From NCBI RefSeq assembly GCF_003789055.1, contig NZ_ML119086.1, forward strand, positions 248,001 through 312,000: DNA of 64,000 bases. The letters are read 5' to 3'. The DNA comes from Histidinibacterium lentulum (GTDB lineage: Bacteria; Pseudomonadota; Alphaproteobacteria; Rhodobacterales; Rhodobacteraceae). Positions 17,551 to 26,775 of the stretch are shown here, piece by piece (position 1 is the stretch's first letter; each line of letters opens with the position of its first letter). Below the pieces are notes generated by a model. It had not been told where the DNA came from. It did not search any database and saw nothing but the letters and a program-made list of their open reading frames with translations. A program made the position numbers and the translations under genes.

Positions 17551-18647
17551 TGCTGTCCTTGCCGTCCGCTCAATTCTTCCACCATGTCCCCGAGCCGTTC
17601 CGCCGCGTCCGGCCGGCCCAGACCCAGTGCCGCGCGGGACATGTCCGCCGCGCCCTTGGGATCGCCCAGCACCAGCGCCACCTGGTCGCGCAGGCTGTCG
17701 ACCTCGAGCCGGCTTTCCGGGATCAGGATCGCCGCACCCGCCTCCGCCATGCCGCGGGCGTTGGCGGTCTGGTGGTCCTCGGAGGCATGGGGATAGGGGA
17801 TCAGGATCGCCGGCCGCCCGATCGCCGTCAGGTCCGCGATGGTCGAGGCCCCGGCCCGCGCGATGACGAGCTGCGCCTCGGTCATCCGGTCGGGCACGTC
17901 GTCGAAGAAGGGACGCACGTCCGCGTCGATCCCCTCCTCGTAGTAGTAGGCCGCGACCCGCTCCATGTCCTCCTCGCGGGCCTGGTGGCTCACGCGGACA
18001 TGGGCGCGGATCTCGCGCGGAAGCTGCGCCAGAGCGGGCGGCACGAAATCCGACAGCGCCCGCGCGCCCTGGCTGCCGCCGATCACCAGCACCGACATCG
18101 GATAGTCGCCCGGCGGGATATAGGCCGCCCCCGCCCTCTCCAGGATCGCCGCGCGCACCGGGTTGCCCAGGTGCTCGGCGCTCACGCCCTCGGGCAGCGT
18201 GGCGGGTTTCGTGCCGCAGGCGACGCGGTTCACCCGACGCGCGAAAAGCCGGTTGACCTTGCCCAGCACGCCGTTCTGTTCGTGGATCATCGTCGGCACG
18301 CCCAGCGTGATCGCGGCCGAAAGCGCGGGGATCGTGGGATAGCCGCCGAAGCCCGCGACCACGGCGGGCCGGTCCCGCCGCATCGCCCGGCGCGCGGCCA
18401 TGCCGCCCGCGAGCACGCGAAAGGGCACGGCCGCCTTCTGCAGGATGTTCCCCCGGGCGAAGGTGGCCGAGGAAATCACCTGCTGGTCCACCGCCTCGGG
18501 AAAGCCGCCCGAATAGCGCGCGCCGCGCGCATCCGTCGAGAGGGTCACCCGCCAGCCGCGCGCCAGCATCGTCTCGGCCAGCGCCTGCGCGGGGAACATG
18601 TGCCCGCCCGTGCCGCCCGCCGCGATGATGAGCCGCGGCGCCGTCAT
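17547..18647 (-). CDS. murG: Undecaprenyldiphospho-muramoylpentapeptide N-acetylglucosaminyltransferase MurG
   Basis: GT28 glycosyltransferase on the inner face of the cytoplasmic membrane; converts lipid I to lipid II. 366 residues. The glycine-rich donor loop [12 protein letters not shown] is at 9-20, [10 protein letters not shown] and [12 protein letters not shown] follow, and the C-terminal UDP-GlcNAc motifs [12 protein letters not shown] and [11 protein letters not shown] are intact. The ATG at 18647 overlaps the ftsW stop as ATGA; the frame reads open beyond this only as the antiphase of ftsW. Confidence 0.97.
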   Translation of the reverse strand: MTAPRLIIAAGGTGGHMFPAQALAETMLARGWRVTLSTDARGARYSGGFPEAVDQQVISSATFARGNILQKAAVPFRVLAGGMAARRAMRRDRPAVVAGFGGYPTIPALSAAITLGVPTMIHEQNGVLGKVNRLFARRVNRVACGTKPATLPEGVSAEHLGNPVRAAILERAGAAYIPPGDYPMSVLVIGGSQGARALSDFVPPALAQLPREIRAHVRVSHQAREEDMERVAAYYYEEGIDADVRPFFDDVPDRMTEAQLVIARAGASTIADLTAIGRPAILIPYPHASEDHQTANARGMAEAGAAILIPESRLEVDSLRDQVALVLGDPKGAADMSRAALGLGRPDAAERLGDMVEELSGRQGQQ

Positions 18648-19816
18648 CCCTGCCGCCCGCGCCGGAGGAGGATGTCGCCGATCTCGCCTTGCGGCCGGGT
18701 GCGGGTGAAGGCGAGCAGCATGCCCACGGCGATGCCTGAGGCGATCACCGAAGAGCCGCCGTAGCTGACGAAGGGCAGCGTCATGCCCTTGGCGGGCAGA
18801 AGCCGCACCGCGACCCCCATGTTGATCATCGCCTGCACGCCGACGATGCAGGCAAGGCCGGTGCCCGCAAGGCGGATGAAGGGATCGCGCTCCCGCATCA
18901 GCCGGGTCAGCGAACGCACGACGATGGTCGTGTAGAGCGCGATGATCACGAGGACGAGGACGAGCCCGTATTCCTCTGCCGCCACCGCGATGATGAAATC
19001 GGTATGGGCGTCCGGCAGCGACCACTTCACCGTGCCTTCGCCCACGCCTGTGCCGAAGAAGCCACCCTCGCGGATCGCGTTCGTGGCATAGCCGAGCTGC
19101 GTGCGCGGATCGACGTCGGGTGTCAGGAAGCCGTCGATCCGGCGCGCGAAATGCTCCGACTGGTCATAGGCCACGGCGCCCGCCGCGACCGCACCCCCGG
19201 CGAGGCCGAGAAGCAGCAGCATCGGCGCGCCCGCCACGAAATACATGACACCCCAGGCAAAGAGCACCAGCGCCGCCTGGCCGAAATCGGGCTGCATCGC
19301 AAGCAGCGCCACGATCACCAGCGCCATGCCGAACGACCAGGACTTGCCCGGAGGCCCGCCCAGCTCCTTGCTCGCGGCCATGAACCAGGCGGCCACGACG
19401 ACGAAGCCCGGTTTCAGGAATTCCGAGGGCTGGATGCTGGCGAACCCGAGCGAATACCAGCGCACCGCGCCCTTGCCGAAGTCCGTTCCGAAGACGGGCA
19501 GCAGCGCCAGCGCCGCGAAGGAGGCGGCAAAGCCGATCACCGCGAGGCGGCGCACGAGGACGGGCGACATCATCGACAGCGCCAGCATCACCATCAGCGC
19601 CATGCCGCCGAAGGCGAACTGGCGGATCACGTAGTGAAACGGCTCGAGCCCGTTCTTCGACGCCAGGGGCGGCGAGGCCGCGAATCCCAGCAGCAGGCCG
19701 ATCCCGAACAGGATCAGCACGCAGGACATCGTCCACTTGTCGATGGTCCGCCACCAGCGCGGAAGCACCGGGTCGCCTGTCTGCACAGGGACGGTGCCGT
19801 GCACCATTTCCGTCAT
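18644..19816 (-). CDS. ftsW: Lipid II polymerase FtsW (SEDS family)
   Basis: SEDS-family septal peptidoglycan glycosyltransferase in the inner membrane. 390 residues with about ten membrane helices. Recognisable motifs: [19 protein letters not shown](F) with the conserved GAxRW and PSE, the [11 protein letters not shown] stretch with the catalytic-site Asp, and the late [14 protein letters not shown] loop. The ATG at 19816 begins MTEMVHG, a short cytoplasmic tail; an upstream extension to 20011 is Gly/Arg-rich and improbable. It is the first gene of this cluster; upstream is a divergent unrelated gene. Confidence 0.95.
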   Translation of the reverse strand: MTEMVHGTVPVQTGDPVLPRWWRTIDKWTMSCVLILFGIGLLLGFAASPPLASKNGLEPFHYVIRQFAFGGMALMVMLALSMMSPVLVRRLAVIGFAASFAALALLPVFGTDFGKGAVRWYSLGFASIQPSEFLKPGFVVVAAWFMAASKELGGPPGKSWSFGMALVIVALLAMQPDFGQAALVLFAWGVMYFVAGAPMLLLLGLAGGAVAAGAVAYDQSEHFARRIDGFLTPDVDPRTQLGYATNAIREGGFFGTGVGEGTVKWSLPDAHTDFIIAVAAEEYGLVLVLVIIALYTTIVVRSLTRLMRERDPFIRLAGTGLACIVGVQAMINMGVAVRLLPAKGMTLPFVSYGGSSVIASGIAVGMLLAFTRTRPQGEIGDILLRRGRQG

Positions 19817-20125
19817 GGGCCTGCCGCCTGTTCTGCCTGCTCTGCAGTCTGCCTCTGCAGCCCGGGTTGGCCCCGGACCTGTTGGGCGGAAGTCTACAGC
19901 CTTTGCCCCGGCGAGGCCAGACAAAAGCGATTCGTCGTGCCCCGCCGTCCCGCGATCCCCCGAGACGCGCCCGCAAGGGCGCGACGAGGGGTACGCCCCA
20001 CAGGTTAACACCGCGAGGCGTCCACAGGGAAACTTTCATGAAAACAATATCTTGAAGCAGCGTCCACATGTGGACGCCCGGCACCCCCGCTTGTGCGCCG
20101 CCCCGATCCGGTGCAGGCGGGCGCG
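19817..20125. other. 309-bp divergent intergenic region upstream of ftsW and the baiN-like gene
   Basis: No gene is supported. A low-GC patch (20028-20056) with the palindrome TTTCATGAAA and the 18-bp palindrome listed separately suggest a promoter/operator zone, probably driving ftsW leftward. No convincing -35/-10 pair could be fixed on either strand. Confidence 0.5.
20060..20077. promoter_or_regulatory. Perfect 18-bp palindrome, candidate operator
   Basis: GCGTCCACATGTGGACGC is its own reverse complement. A half-site, GGCGTCCACA, is repeated about 45 bp to the left at 20013-20022 region. The pair flanks the AT-rich patch between ftsW and the divergent flavoprotein gene, which fits a transcription-factor site. 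No known regulator can be assigned. Confidence 0.5.
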
Positions 20126-21310
20126 ATGACGGAGGTCCCCACTCTCATCCTCGGCGCCGGCGCCGCCGGCCTCTTCTGCGCCGCCCATGCCGGCCCGGGA
20201 ACGCTGGTCGTGGATCACGCCCGCGCGCCCGGCGAGAAGATCCGCATCTCGGGCGGCGGGCGCTGCAACTTCACGAACCTCCGCACCGCCCCCGACCGGT
20301 TCCTGTCCCGCAACCCCCATTTCGCGAAATCCGCCCTCGCCCGCTACACCGCCCGCGATTTCCTCGCCCTCGTCGAGGCCCACGGCATCCCCTGGCACGA
20401 GAAGACCCTGGGCCAGCTCTTCTGCGACCGCTCAGCCCGCGACATCATCGACATGCTGACCGGCCTCTGCACCGCCGCCGGCGCCCGGATCGAGCTGCGG
20501 ACCGAGATCGGCGAGATCGCCCACGACGGCCACCGCTTCCGAGTCACGCTGGAGCGCGACGGCCGCCGCCGCGAGGTTCTCGCCCGCCACCTCGTCGTCG
20601 CCACCGGCGGCAAGTCGATCCCGAAGATGGGCGCCACCGGCCGCGCCTACGAGATCGCCCGCCAGTTCGGCCTCGCGGTGACCGAGACCCGCGCCGGGCT
20701 GGTGCCGTTCACCTTTCCCGAGGGCCGCTTCGCCGCCCTTTCCGGCGTCTCCCTGCCCGTGGCGGCCAGCGCCGGTGGCGCCCGCTTCGAGGAGGCGCTC
20801 CTTTTCACCCACCGCGGCCTTTCCGGGCCCGCCATGCTGCAATGCTCCTCCTACTGGCAGGAAGGCACGCCGCTGGAGATCGACCTTCTGCCCGGCACCG
20901 ATGCAGCCGCGGCGCTCGCCCGGGCCAAGGCCGCCCACGGCGCGCGGCAGCTCTCCACCTGGCTCGCCGCCCACCTGCCCGCGCGCCTCGCCGAGAGCCT
21001 CGCCGGCGACCTCCCCGCCCGCCGCAAACTCGCCGAACTCGGCCGCGACAGCCTCGCCGAGGTGGCCGCCCGCCTCCACAGCTGGCAACTTCTCCCCGCG
21101 GGCACCGAAGGCTACCGGACCGCCGAGGTCACGCTCGGCGGGGTGGATACCAAGGGTCTCTCCTCGCGCAGCATGGAGGCCAAGGACGTACCCGGCCTCT
21201 TCTTCATCGGCGAGGCGGTGGACGTCACCGGCTGGCTCGGCGGCTACAACTTCCAGTGGGCCTGGGCCTCCGCCCATGCCGCCGCCGGCGAGATCGCGGG
21301 CCGGGCCTAA
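20126..21310 (+). CDS. BaiN/HI0933 family NAD(P)/FAD-dependent oxidoreductase
   Basis: Flavoprotein of the HI0933/YhiN/BaiN family, 394 residues, cytoplasmic. The FAD-binding Rossmann motif TLILGAGAAGLFCAA is at 6-20, followed by the family signature GEKIRISGGGRCNFTNL, the VVATGGKSIPKMGATG segment and the C-terminal VDVTGWLGGYNFQWAWASA, where the flavin end is bound. BaiN of gut clostridia reduces bile-acid intermediates, but most proteobacterial members have no known substrate, so the name marks family only. The ATG at 20126 directly precedes the Rossmann strand; a frame extension to 20093 is possible but less likely. Divergent from ftsW and convergent with the thiamine diphosphokinase gene, whose end overlaps its own by 4 bp. 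Confidence 0.93.
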   Translation: MTEVPTLILGAGAAGLFCAAHAGPGTLVVDHARAPGEKIRISGGGRCNFTNLRTAPDRFLSRNPHFAKSALARYTARDFLALVEAHGIPWHEKTLGQLFCDRSARDIIDMLTGLCTAAGARIELRTEIGEIAHDGHRFRVTLERDGRRREVLARHLVVATGGKSIPKMGATGRAYEIARQFGLAVTETRAGLVPFTFPEGRFAALSGVSLPVAASAGGARFEEALLFTHRGLSGPAMLQCSSYWQEGTPLEIDLLPGTDAAAALARAKAAHGARQLSTWLAAHLPARLAESLAGDLPARRKLAELGRDSLAEVAARLHSWQLLPAGTEGYRTAEVTLGGVDTKGLSSRSMEAKDVPGLFFIGEAVDVTGWLGGYNFQWAWASAHAAAGEIAGRA

Positions 21311-21981
21311 TCCCAGCGCGGCCCCGGCCCCGAAAGCGCCTCCACGACCTCCCTCAACCGACTGCGCCCGAGAATGACCAGCAGACGCGGTCCATCGACC
21401 CGCACCGTCACCGGACCCGTCGCGGAATTGGACGTCGCCACCCTCCCCCACGGCGAGAGCTCGAGCCCCCCCAGCGGCCAGAGCAGCCCCTCGCTCTCGG
21501 CACGGCAGGGGCCCATGGGAAAGAGCGACACCGTCTCGGACGCGTCCAGCGGCAGCGGCAGCTCGGGCGGCGCAAGGAAGACGAGACTTTCGGAGCCCAG
21601 CAGCACGCAGCGCCGCTGCGCGTGGCGCACCAGAACGTTGAGGGCCGCCAGATCATGATCGAACCGTCCTCCCGTCATGCCCACGGCGATCACCACGGGC
21701 GCCGCGATCGAGCGCAGGGCCTTGTCGAAATCCGTCGTTTCCTGCTCGGCGATCCGGTGCACCGCCGGTCCCAGCGTGTCCCGCGCCTCCTGAGACAGGG
21801 AATCGAGGTCGCCGATCACCGCCTCGGGGCGGTAGCCTGCCGCCAGAGCCACGTCGCCGCCGCCATCCGCCCCTACGAGACGCGGTGCGAGGGCGAGGGA
21901 TTCGCCGAGGTCGTGCGCGCCGGTCACGCCGCCCCCCACGAGGGTCAGCGGCGCATCGCTGTGAACAATCGGCCGGGTCAC
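21307..21981 (-). CDS. Thiamine diphosphokinase
   Basis: Transfers pyrophosphate from ATP to thiamine to make thiamine diphosphate. About 224 residues from the GTG at 21981. Family motifs: LTLVGGGV near the start, LVGADGGGDVAL, AVIGDLDSL with the catalytic Asp residues, the QETTDFDKALR signature and GMTGGRFDHDLAALN. The C-terminal half is the beta-barrel thiamine-binding domain. The start is uncertain: an ATG at 22050, with GGAACAAG before it, would add 23 residues, but that stretch is AT-richer and unlike the family N terminus. Its stop overlaps the stop of the convergent flavoprotein gene by 4 bp. Confidence 0.88.
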   Translation of the reverse strand: MTRPIVHSDAPLTLVGGGVTGAHDLGESLALAPRLVGADGGGDVALAAGYRPEAVIGDLDSLSQEARDTLGPAVHRIAEQETTDFDKALRSIAAPVVIAVGMTGGRFDHDLAALNVLVRHAQRRCVLLGSESLVFLAPPELPLPLDASETVSLFPMGPCRAESEGLLWPLGGLELSPWGRVATSNSATGPVTVRVDGPRLLVILGRSRLREVVEALSGPGPRWD

Positions 21982-22053
21982 GCGGGATTGACTCGAATGC
22001 TTGGGACATTCCCCGATTTCGACATGAAATAATCCTGCATTCTTCGCCATCTT

Positions 22054-22069
22054 GTTCCGCATTCGGAAC
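22054..22069. promoter_or_regulatory. Inverted repeat between divergent genes, candidate operator
   Basis: GTTCCG-CATT-CGGAAC, a perfect 6-bp inverted repeat with 4-bp centre, lies in the short AT-richer gap between the thiamine diphosphokinase gene and the acidic-protein gene at 22122. A site for a dimeric regulator is plausible; nothing identifies it. Confidence 0.35.
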
Positions 22070-22121
22070 CAGTTCGTGTTAGACCTCACGTTGCTGGGTG
22101 AGACAGAAAGTGAGTACCAGA

Positions 22122-24905
22122 ATGGCCGAAGCGAGCAAGATTCTCACGGTCTCCTACGGGACCTTCTCGTGCACCCTCGAGGGATTCGACGACGCGTTCG
22201 ACACGATGAAGGCAATCGCGGAGTACTTCCGTGACCTTGCCGCCGACGACCGCTATTTCGGGGCGGAACCGCCCACGCCCGACCCCGAGATGCTCGCCCG
22301 GATCGCCGAGCGCGAGGTCGAACGCCGGGTGGAAGCGCGGCTCGAACGCGGGGCCTACGTCCTGCGTCCCGCGCCCCTGACCCAGGCGACCGGCCTTGCC
22401 GCAGCGGCCACGGGCTTCGCGCCCCGCTCTCCCGCAGAAGCCCCGCGCGCCGAAGAGGCGACAACGCCGGGCGCTTCCGGCAGAGCCGAGCTCGCCGAGG
22501 ACAGCGCCGAAGCCGCAGACGCGGAGCTGACAGACGCGGACCTCGCGGAGGATCACGTCGGTCAGGAGACGGCAGAGGACGCGTTCTCAGAGGAGCCACA
22601 CGCGCAGCAGGTCGCTGCCGATCCGGTGATCGACGAGACGGCCGAGGATGCCTTCGATCCGGATACGACCGCGGACAGCCTCTCGCCGGAGCCCACCGAG
22701 GCTCCGGACGGACCGCAGACCGACGAGGGTTCGGTCGCCGCGCTGATGACCGGGGAGCAGGTCGCACAGGAGCCGACCGTGGCGTCGCCGGACGCGGACT
22801 TCGACGTTGAGGAGTTCACCGCGGAGGGGACGCCGGATCACGGTCAGAGCCTGGATGACAGCGACCCCATGGCCGACAGCGACGACCAGGCCACACCGAT
22901 GCAGGACGACGCCGGGCAGCAGGCCGGCGGGGTCGCAGAGGCAGGCCCCCCCGAGGAGGCGGAAACTCTCGGTGCCGAGGCCGCGCGGTCTGAAACGGGG
23001 GCATGGAGCGAAGTCTTCTCCGCAGATGAGCAGGCCGACCACGCGCCAGCCGACTGGCAGGAGTCCGATGCGTCCGTGCCGGCCGAAGAGGCTCTCCCCG
23101 AAGAGCCCGCGGCGCCTGATGCCATGGCTGTCGACGCGCCCGAGGCCGGAGCCGTGGAGACGCCGGCGCCCGATCCGCTGGCAACGAAGTCCTGGGACGA
23201 ACTCACCGACGCCGAGCGCCGCGAGTTCCGCCGTCGTCGTCGCGCCGAACGGGCGGCCCGCGCGCAGAACGCAGCGGCCGCAGCGGCAGAGACCTCGGCC
23301 GACTCCGCGGTGACCGCTCCGGCCGCGCCGGTCTCCGAGGAGCAGAGCCACGCCGGAGATCAGTCCACCGGCGACGACGTCCCGGTGTCCGGGACAGCCT
23401 TCGAGGAACCGGCGGAGACGGCAGGTCCGGACGCCGAGGATGAAAGCGTGACTTCGAAGCTTGACCGGATCCGGGCGCTGGTGGGAACCGGGGCCGCAAG
23501 CGGCACCGAGACGGAGATGGACGCGGAGACGGGCGACGATGCCGACCTCGATACCCTGCGCTCCCTGATCCGCCAGACCGACGACGGCGCGGATGCAGAG
23601 GCCGCCTCCGGCCCGGACGCCGAACCACAGTCGGACGCGGAACCGCCTCAGCCCGAGGCGGTGCCCGCGGCGGAAGCAGCGCCGATCCGCGCCCGTGTCG
23701 TGAAGATGCGCCGCAGCGAGTTCGAAGCGCGCTACGGGGACATGGCCCGCGAGGCCCAGGGGTCCGCCGAACCGGAGCGGTCCGACAGCGACAGTCGGGC
23801 CGAGAGAGAGCCGGCAGGCGAGGACCTTTCCGATCTCGCGGAGCTCGACGGACTTGAGGATGCGGAGAGCGCCGAGACGCGCGATTTCGACACCGGCGGC
23901 GACGCCGATACCGACACGGGCGCTGACAGCGATGCGGCCGTGGCCGATCTTGCGCGGCTGGACGGTCTTGAGGAATACGAAGCGGAGGTCGCCCGGGCGA
24001 CCGGCCCGGCCAGCAGCCTGTCCCCGGACGCCGAGGCCGAGCTGATGGAGGAGCTCGCCGAGGTCGAGCGCATGAGCCGGAACGAGGAGGAGTCAGCCCC
24101 GACCGCGTCCTCCGCCATCGTGTCACAGTCCGAACTCGGGCCGCAACCCGGGACGGAGGACGACGAGGACCCCGAAGAGGCCCTGCCCCGCGAAAGCCGC
24201 GCCGCGCTCCTCGCCGCGCCGCCCGAGGCCGACGAAGCCGCGATCTCCCGCATCCTGTCGGAGACCGACGCCCAGCTCAACGAGCCCGAGGCAAGCCGCC
24301 GCCGCGAGGCGATCGCGCATCTCAAGGCCGCCGTCGCCGCGACCGAAGCCGCCCGCCAGCTGGGCGAGAATGGCGGGGACGGCGACGACGACGGCGAGAA
24401 CATGTTCCGGGACGACCTTGACCAGGTGGTCCGTCCCCGGCGGACCGCGCGCCCGCTGACCCCCTCGGAACGTCCGCGCCCCGCCCCGCTGAAGCTCGTG
24501 GCATCCCAGCGCGTCGATGCGCCCCGGCCGCCTGCGTCCGCGGAGAGCCGCCCGGTGCTGCCACGCCGGGTGGAGGCCGGTGCCGCCGTGCCCGACGCGA
24601 CGGAGGCCGCGAGGCAGGAGCGCTTCGCGCGGTTCGTCGCCGAAATGGGCACCGTTGGGCTGACCGATCTGATCGAGGCCGCCGCCGCCCATGTGACCTT
24701 CAACGAGGGCGAGGAGGATGTCTCGCGGCCACAGCTGATGCGGATGGTCCAGGCGGTCGTGCCCAGCGACTTCAGCCGCGAGGACGGGCTGCGCGCCTTC
24801 GGCACGCTCCTGCGGCAGGGCCGGATCGAGAAGGTCAGCAACGGCCGGTTCCGCGTCTCGCCCCAGACCCGCTTCAACCCCCGGCGCGCGGCGTCGGGAA
24901 GCTGA
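22122..24905 (+). CDS. Large acidic, mostly disordered protein conserved only at its two ends
   Basis: 927 residues, unknown function. The N-terminal 75 residues (ILTVSYGTFSCTLEGFDDAF, then TMKAIAEYFRDLAADDRYFG) form a compact conserved domain followed by a short basic helix (EREVERRVEARLERG). Residues of about 95-820 are dominated by Glu, Asp, Ala, Ser and Pro with almost no hydrophobic core, so are predicted disordered. About 85 residues at the C terminus (RFARFVAEMGTVGLTDLIEA through NGRFRVSPQTRF) form a second helical domain, winged-helix-like by eye. I recall this two-ended architecture from other Rhodobacterales, where it is labelled hypothetical. The ATG at 22122 is favoured; a GTG at 22110 in frame is an alternative. 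No signal peptide or transmembrane segment. Confidence 0.85.
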   Translation: MAEASKILTVSYGTFSCTLEGFDDAFDTMKAIAEYFRDLAADDRYFGAEPPTPDPEMLARIAEREVERRVEARLERGAYVLRPAPLTQATGLAAAATGFAPRSPAEAPRAEEATTPGASGRAELAEDSAEAADAELTDADLAEDHVGQETAEDAFSEEPHAQQVAADPVIDETAEDAFDPDTTADSLSPEPTEAPDGPQTDEGSVAALMTGEQVAQEPTVASPDADFDVEEFTAEGTPDHGQSLDDSDPMADSDDQATPMQDDAGQQAGGVAEAGPPEEAETLGAEAARSETGAWSEVFSADEQADHAPADWQESDASVPAEEALPEEPAAPDAMAVDAPEAGAVETPAPDPLATKSWDELTDAERREFRRRRRAERAARAQNAAAAAAETSADSAVTAPAAPVSEEQSHAGDQSTGDDVPVSGTAFEEPAETAGPDAEDESVTSKLDRIRALVGTGAASGTETEMDAETGDDADLDTLRSLIRQTDDGADAEAASGPDAEPQSDAEPPQPEAVPAAEAAPIRARVVKMRRSEFEARYGDMAREAQGSAEPERSDSDSRAEREPAGEDLSDLAELDGLEDAESAETRDFDTGGDADTDTGADSDAAVADLARLDGLEEYEAEVARATGPASSLSPDAEAELMEELAEVERMSRNEEESAPTASSAIVSQSELGPQPGTEDDEDPEEALPRESRAALLAAPPEADEAAISRILSETDAQLNEPEASRRREAIAHLKAAVAATEAARQLGENGGDGDDDGENMFRDDLDQVVRPRRTARPLTPSERPRPAPLKLVASQRVDAPRPPASAESRPVLPRRVEAGAAVPDATEAARQERFARFVAEMGTVGLTDLIEAAAAHVTFNEGEEDVSRPQLMRMVQAVVPSDFSREDGLRAFGTLLRQGRIEKVSNGRFRVSPQTRFNPRRAASGS

Positions 24906-24936
24906 CCCGCAGCCTGCTCCTGCGCCAGCTTGGGGC

Positions 24937-24960
24937 GCGGCCCTCCTGCCAGAGGGCCGC
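24937..24960 (+). terminator. Strong hairpin after the acidic-protein gene, possible terminator
   Basis: GCGGCCCTC-CTGCCA-GAGGGCCGC, a perfect 9-bp stem, begins 31 bp past the stop. The following CCCTTCCCTATTTC is pyrimidine-rich but lacks a clean U run, so intrinsic termination is likely but not certain. Confidence 0.5.
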
Positions 24961-25014
24961 GCCCTTCCCTATTTCGGTCTCAGGCTCCGGTCCGGGTGTC
25001 GGCGAGGTCCGACC

Positions 25015-25068
25015 GCAATGATCGTCCAGAAGATCATTGCCCGGCACGATCTTCCAGAAAATCGTGCC
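25015..25068. repeat. Two adjacent hairpins with related loops between convergent genes
   Basis: GCAATGATC-gtccagaa-GATCATTGC (25015-25040) and GGCACGAT-cttccagaaa-ATCGTGCC (25043-25068). Stems differ, but both loops contain TCCAGAA on the plus strand. They lie just beyond the DUF2842 stop and in the 3' region of the acidic-protein gene. Confidence 0.7.
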
Positions 25069-25079
25069 CCCGCCGCGCC

Positions 25080-25301
25080 TCATTCCTCGTCGCCGGGGTC
25101 CTCTCGGCCCACGCCTTGGAACACGGCCTTGAACGGCAGCACCCAGAGAACGCCGAGGCCGAGGTATACGCCGAATTCCACCCAGAGCGGCGGCCGGCCG
25201 AGGGCATTGAGGATCGTCACCGCGACAACCACGTAGGCCGGCAGCCCGACGAGCAGGATGAGGAGCGCCCAGCGCTTCTTCTGCTTGCGGGTGAGGGCCA
25301 T
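25080..25301 (-). CDS. DUF2842 family small membrane protein
   Basis: 73 residues with a basic N terminus (ALTRKQKKRW) and two membrane helices (ALLILLVGLPAYVVVAVTIL and EFGVYLGLGVLWVLPFKAVF), the pattern of DUF2842, a family known mainly in alphaproteobacteria with no assigned function. The ATG at 25301 has GGAG five bases upstream; a frame extension to 25328 overlaps purA. It follows purA by 23 bp on the same strand and is probably cotranscribed with it. Confidence 0.88.
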   Translation of the reverse strand: MALTRKQKKRWALLILLVGLPAYVVVAVTILNALGRPPLWVEFGVYLGLGVLWVLPFKAVFQGVGREDPGDEE

Positions 25302-25324
25302 GGCAGCTCCTGCGCGGGTGCGTC

Positions 25325-26617
25325 TCAATCCGCGAAGGGGTCGGTCACGAGGATCGTGTCCTCCCGTTCGGGCGAGGTGGAGACTAGGGCCACGGGACAG
25401 CGGATCAACTCCTCGATCCGCCGCACGTACTTGATCGCCTGCGCGGGGAGATCGGCCCAGGACCGCGCGCCCGCGGTGCTCTCGGACCAGCCGTCCATCT
25501 CCTCGTAGACAGGCCGCACGCGCGCCTGCGCCTCGGCGGCGGTCGGAAGGTAATCGAGCCTCTCTCCGTCAAGCTCGTAGCCCGTGCAGATGCGCAGCCT
25601 CTCGAACCCGTCGAGCACGTCGAGTTTCGTGAGCGCAATGCCCGAGACGCCGGAGATGGCGCAGGTCTGGCGCACGAGGCAGGCGTCGAACCAGCCGCAG
25701 CGCCGCTTGCGCCCGGTGGTGGTGCCGAATTCGTGCCCGCGCTCGCCCAGACGCTCTCCGTCAGCATCGTCCAGCTCGGTCGGGAAGGGTCCCTCCCCCA
25801 CCCGCGTGGTATAGGCCTTGACGATCCCGAGCACGAAATCGATCGATCCGGGTCCGATGCCCGTTCCCGTCGCCGCCTGCCCCGCGATCACGTTGGAGGA
25901 AGTAACGAAGGGATAGGTGCCGAAATCGATGTCCAGCAGCGCGCCCTGAGCGCCCTCGAAGAGGATGCGCCGCCCGGCGCGACGGGCCTCGGTCAGCACC
26001 ATCCAGACCGGCTGCGCATAGGGCAGGATCTCGCCCGCGATCGCCTCGAGCCCGGCGATCAGCCCGTCCCGGTCCACCGGCGCCATCCCGAGCCCCGAGC
26101 GCAGCGCGTCGTGATGCACGAGCGCCCGGTCCACGCGCTTTTCCAGAGTGGCGCGATCGGCGAGGTCGGCGACCCGGATCGCCCGGCGCCCGACCTTGTC
26201 TTCGTAGGCCGGCCCGATGCCGCGCCCCGTCGTGCCGATCTTGGCCACAGAGTTCTGCGCTTCCCGGGCGCGGTCGAGTTCTCCGTGTATCGGCAGGATC
26301 AGCGGCGTGTTCTCGGCGATCATCAGCGTCTCGGGCGTGATCTCCACGCCCTGCCCCCGCACGGTCGCGATTTCCTCGACGAGGTGCCAGGGATCGAGCA
26401 CGACGCCGTTGCCGATCACCGACAGCTTGCCGCCCCGCACCACGCCTGACGGAAGCGCATGCAGCTTGTAGACCTCTCCGCCCACGACGAGCGTATGGCC
26501 CGCGTTGTGACCGCCCTGGAACCGGCAGACGATGTCGGCCCGCTCGCTGAGCCAGTCGACGATCTTGCCCTTCCCCTCGTCGCCCCATTGGGCGCCGACG
26601 ACGACGACATTGGCCAT
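25325..26617 (-). CDS. purA: Adenylosuccinate synthetase
   Basis: Cytoplasmic GTP-dependent enzyme forming adenylosuccinate from IMP and aspartate in AMP synthesis. 430 residues. Motifs: [14 protein letters not shown] (5-18) with catalytic Asp13, GGHNAGHT with catalytic His, the IMP-binding [22 protein letters not shown] and the C-terminal SPEREDTI. The ATG at 26617 was chosen because AGGA lies five bases upstream; an ATG two codons earlier would have no spacing. The purA-secG gap (26618-26775) holds divergent promoters. Confidence 0.98.
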   Translation of the reverse strand: MANVVVVGAQWGDEGKGKIVDWLSERADIVCRFQGGHNAGHTLVVGGEVYKLHALPSGVVRGGKLSVIGNGVVLDPWHLVEEIATVRGQGVEITPETLMIAENTPLILPIHGELDRAREAQNSVAKIGTTGRGIGPAYEDKVGRRAIRVADLADRATLEKRVDRALVHHDALRSGLGMAPVDRDGLIAGLEAIAGEILPYAQPVWMVLTEARRAGRRILFEGAQGALLDIDFGTYPFVTSSNVIAGQAATGTGIGPGSIDFVLGIVKAYTTRVGEGPFPTELDDADGERLGERGHEFGTTTGRKRRCGWFDACLVRQTCAISGVSGIALTKLDVLDGFERLRICTGYELDGERLDYLPTAAEAQARVRPVYEEMDGWSESTAGARSWADLPAQAIKYVRRIEELIRCPVALVSTSPEREDTILVTDPFAD

Positions 26618-26718
26618 GGCCATCCTTTCCACGCGAAAATCCGTCGTCGCTATAGCGCCTCGTCCCGGCGGGCGAAACACCCCGCTGGCGCGCGGCGGCC
26701 GCCGCCCGAGCGCAGGGG

Positions 26719-26747
26719 TTGCGGCGCGCGGCCCGACCTTCTAGATA
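26719..26747 (+). promoter_or_regulatory. Candidate promoter for secG
   Basis: TTGCGG (26719-26724) and TAGATA (26742-26747) are separated by 17 bp, starting 29 bp before the SecG ATG. Only partial consensus matches, but the TTG of the -35 and TA-A of the -10 are present. Confidence 0.3.
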
Positions 26748-26775
26748 CCGCCCGTCGTCAGGAGAGCCCCCGCCC

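Noticed and set aside
21982-22089. Longer thiamine diphosphokinase with start at 22050 or 22089
   Set aside because: Added residues are AT-richer and unlike the family, though an ATG at 22050 with GGAACAAG keeps this open.
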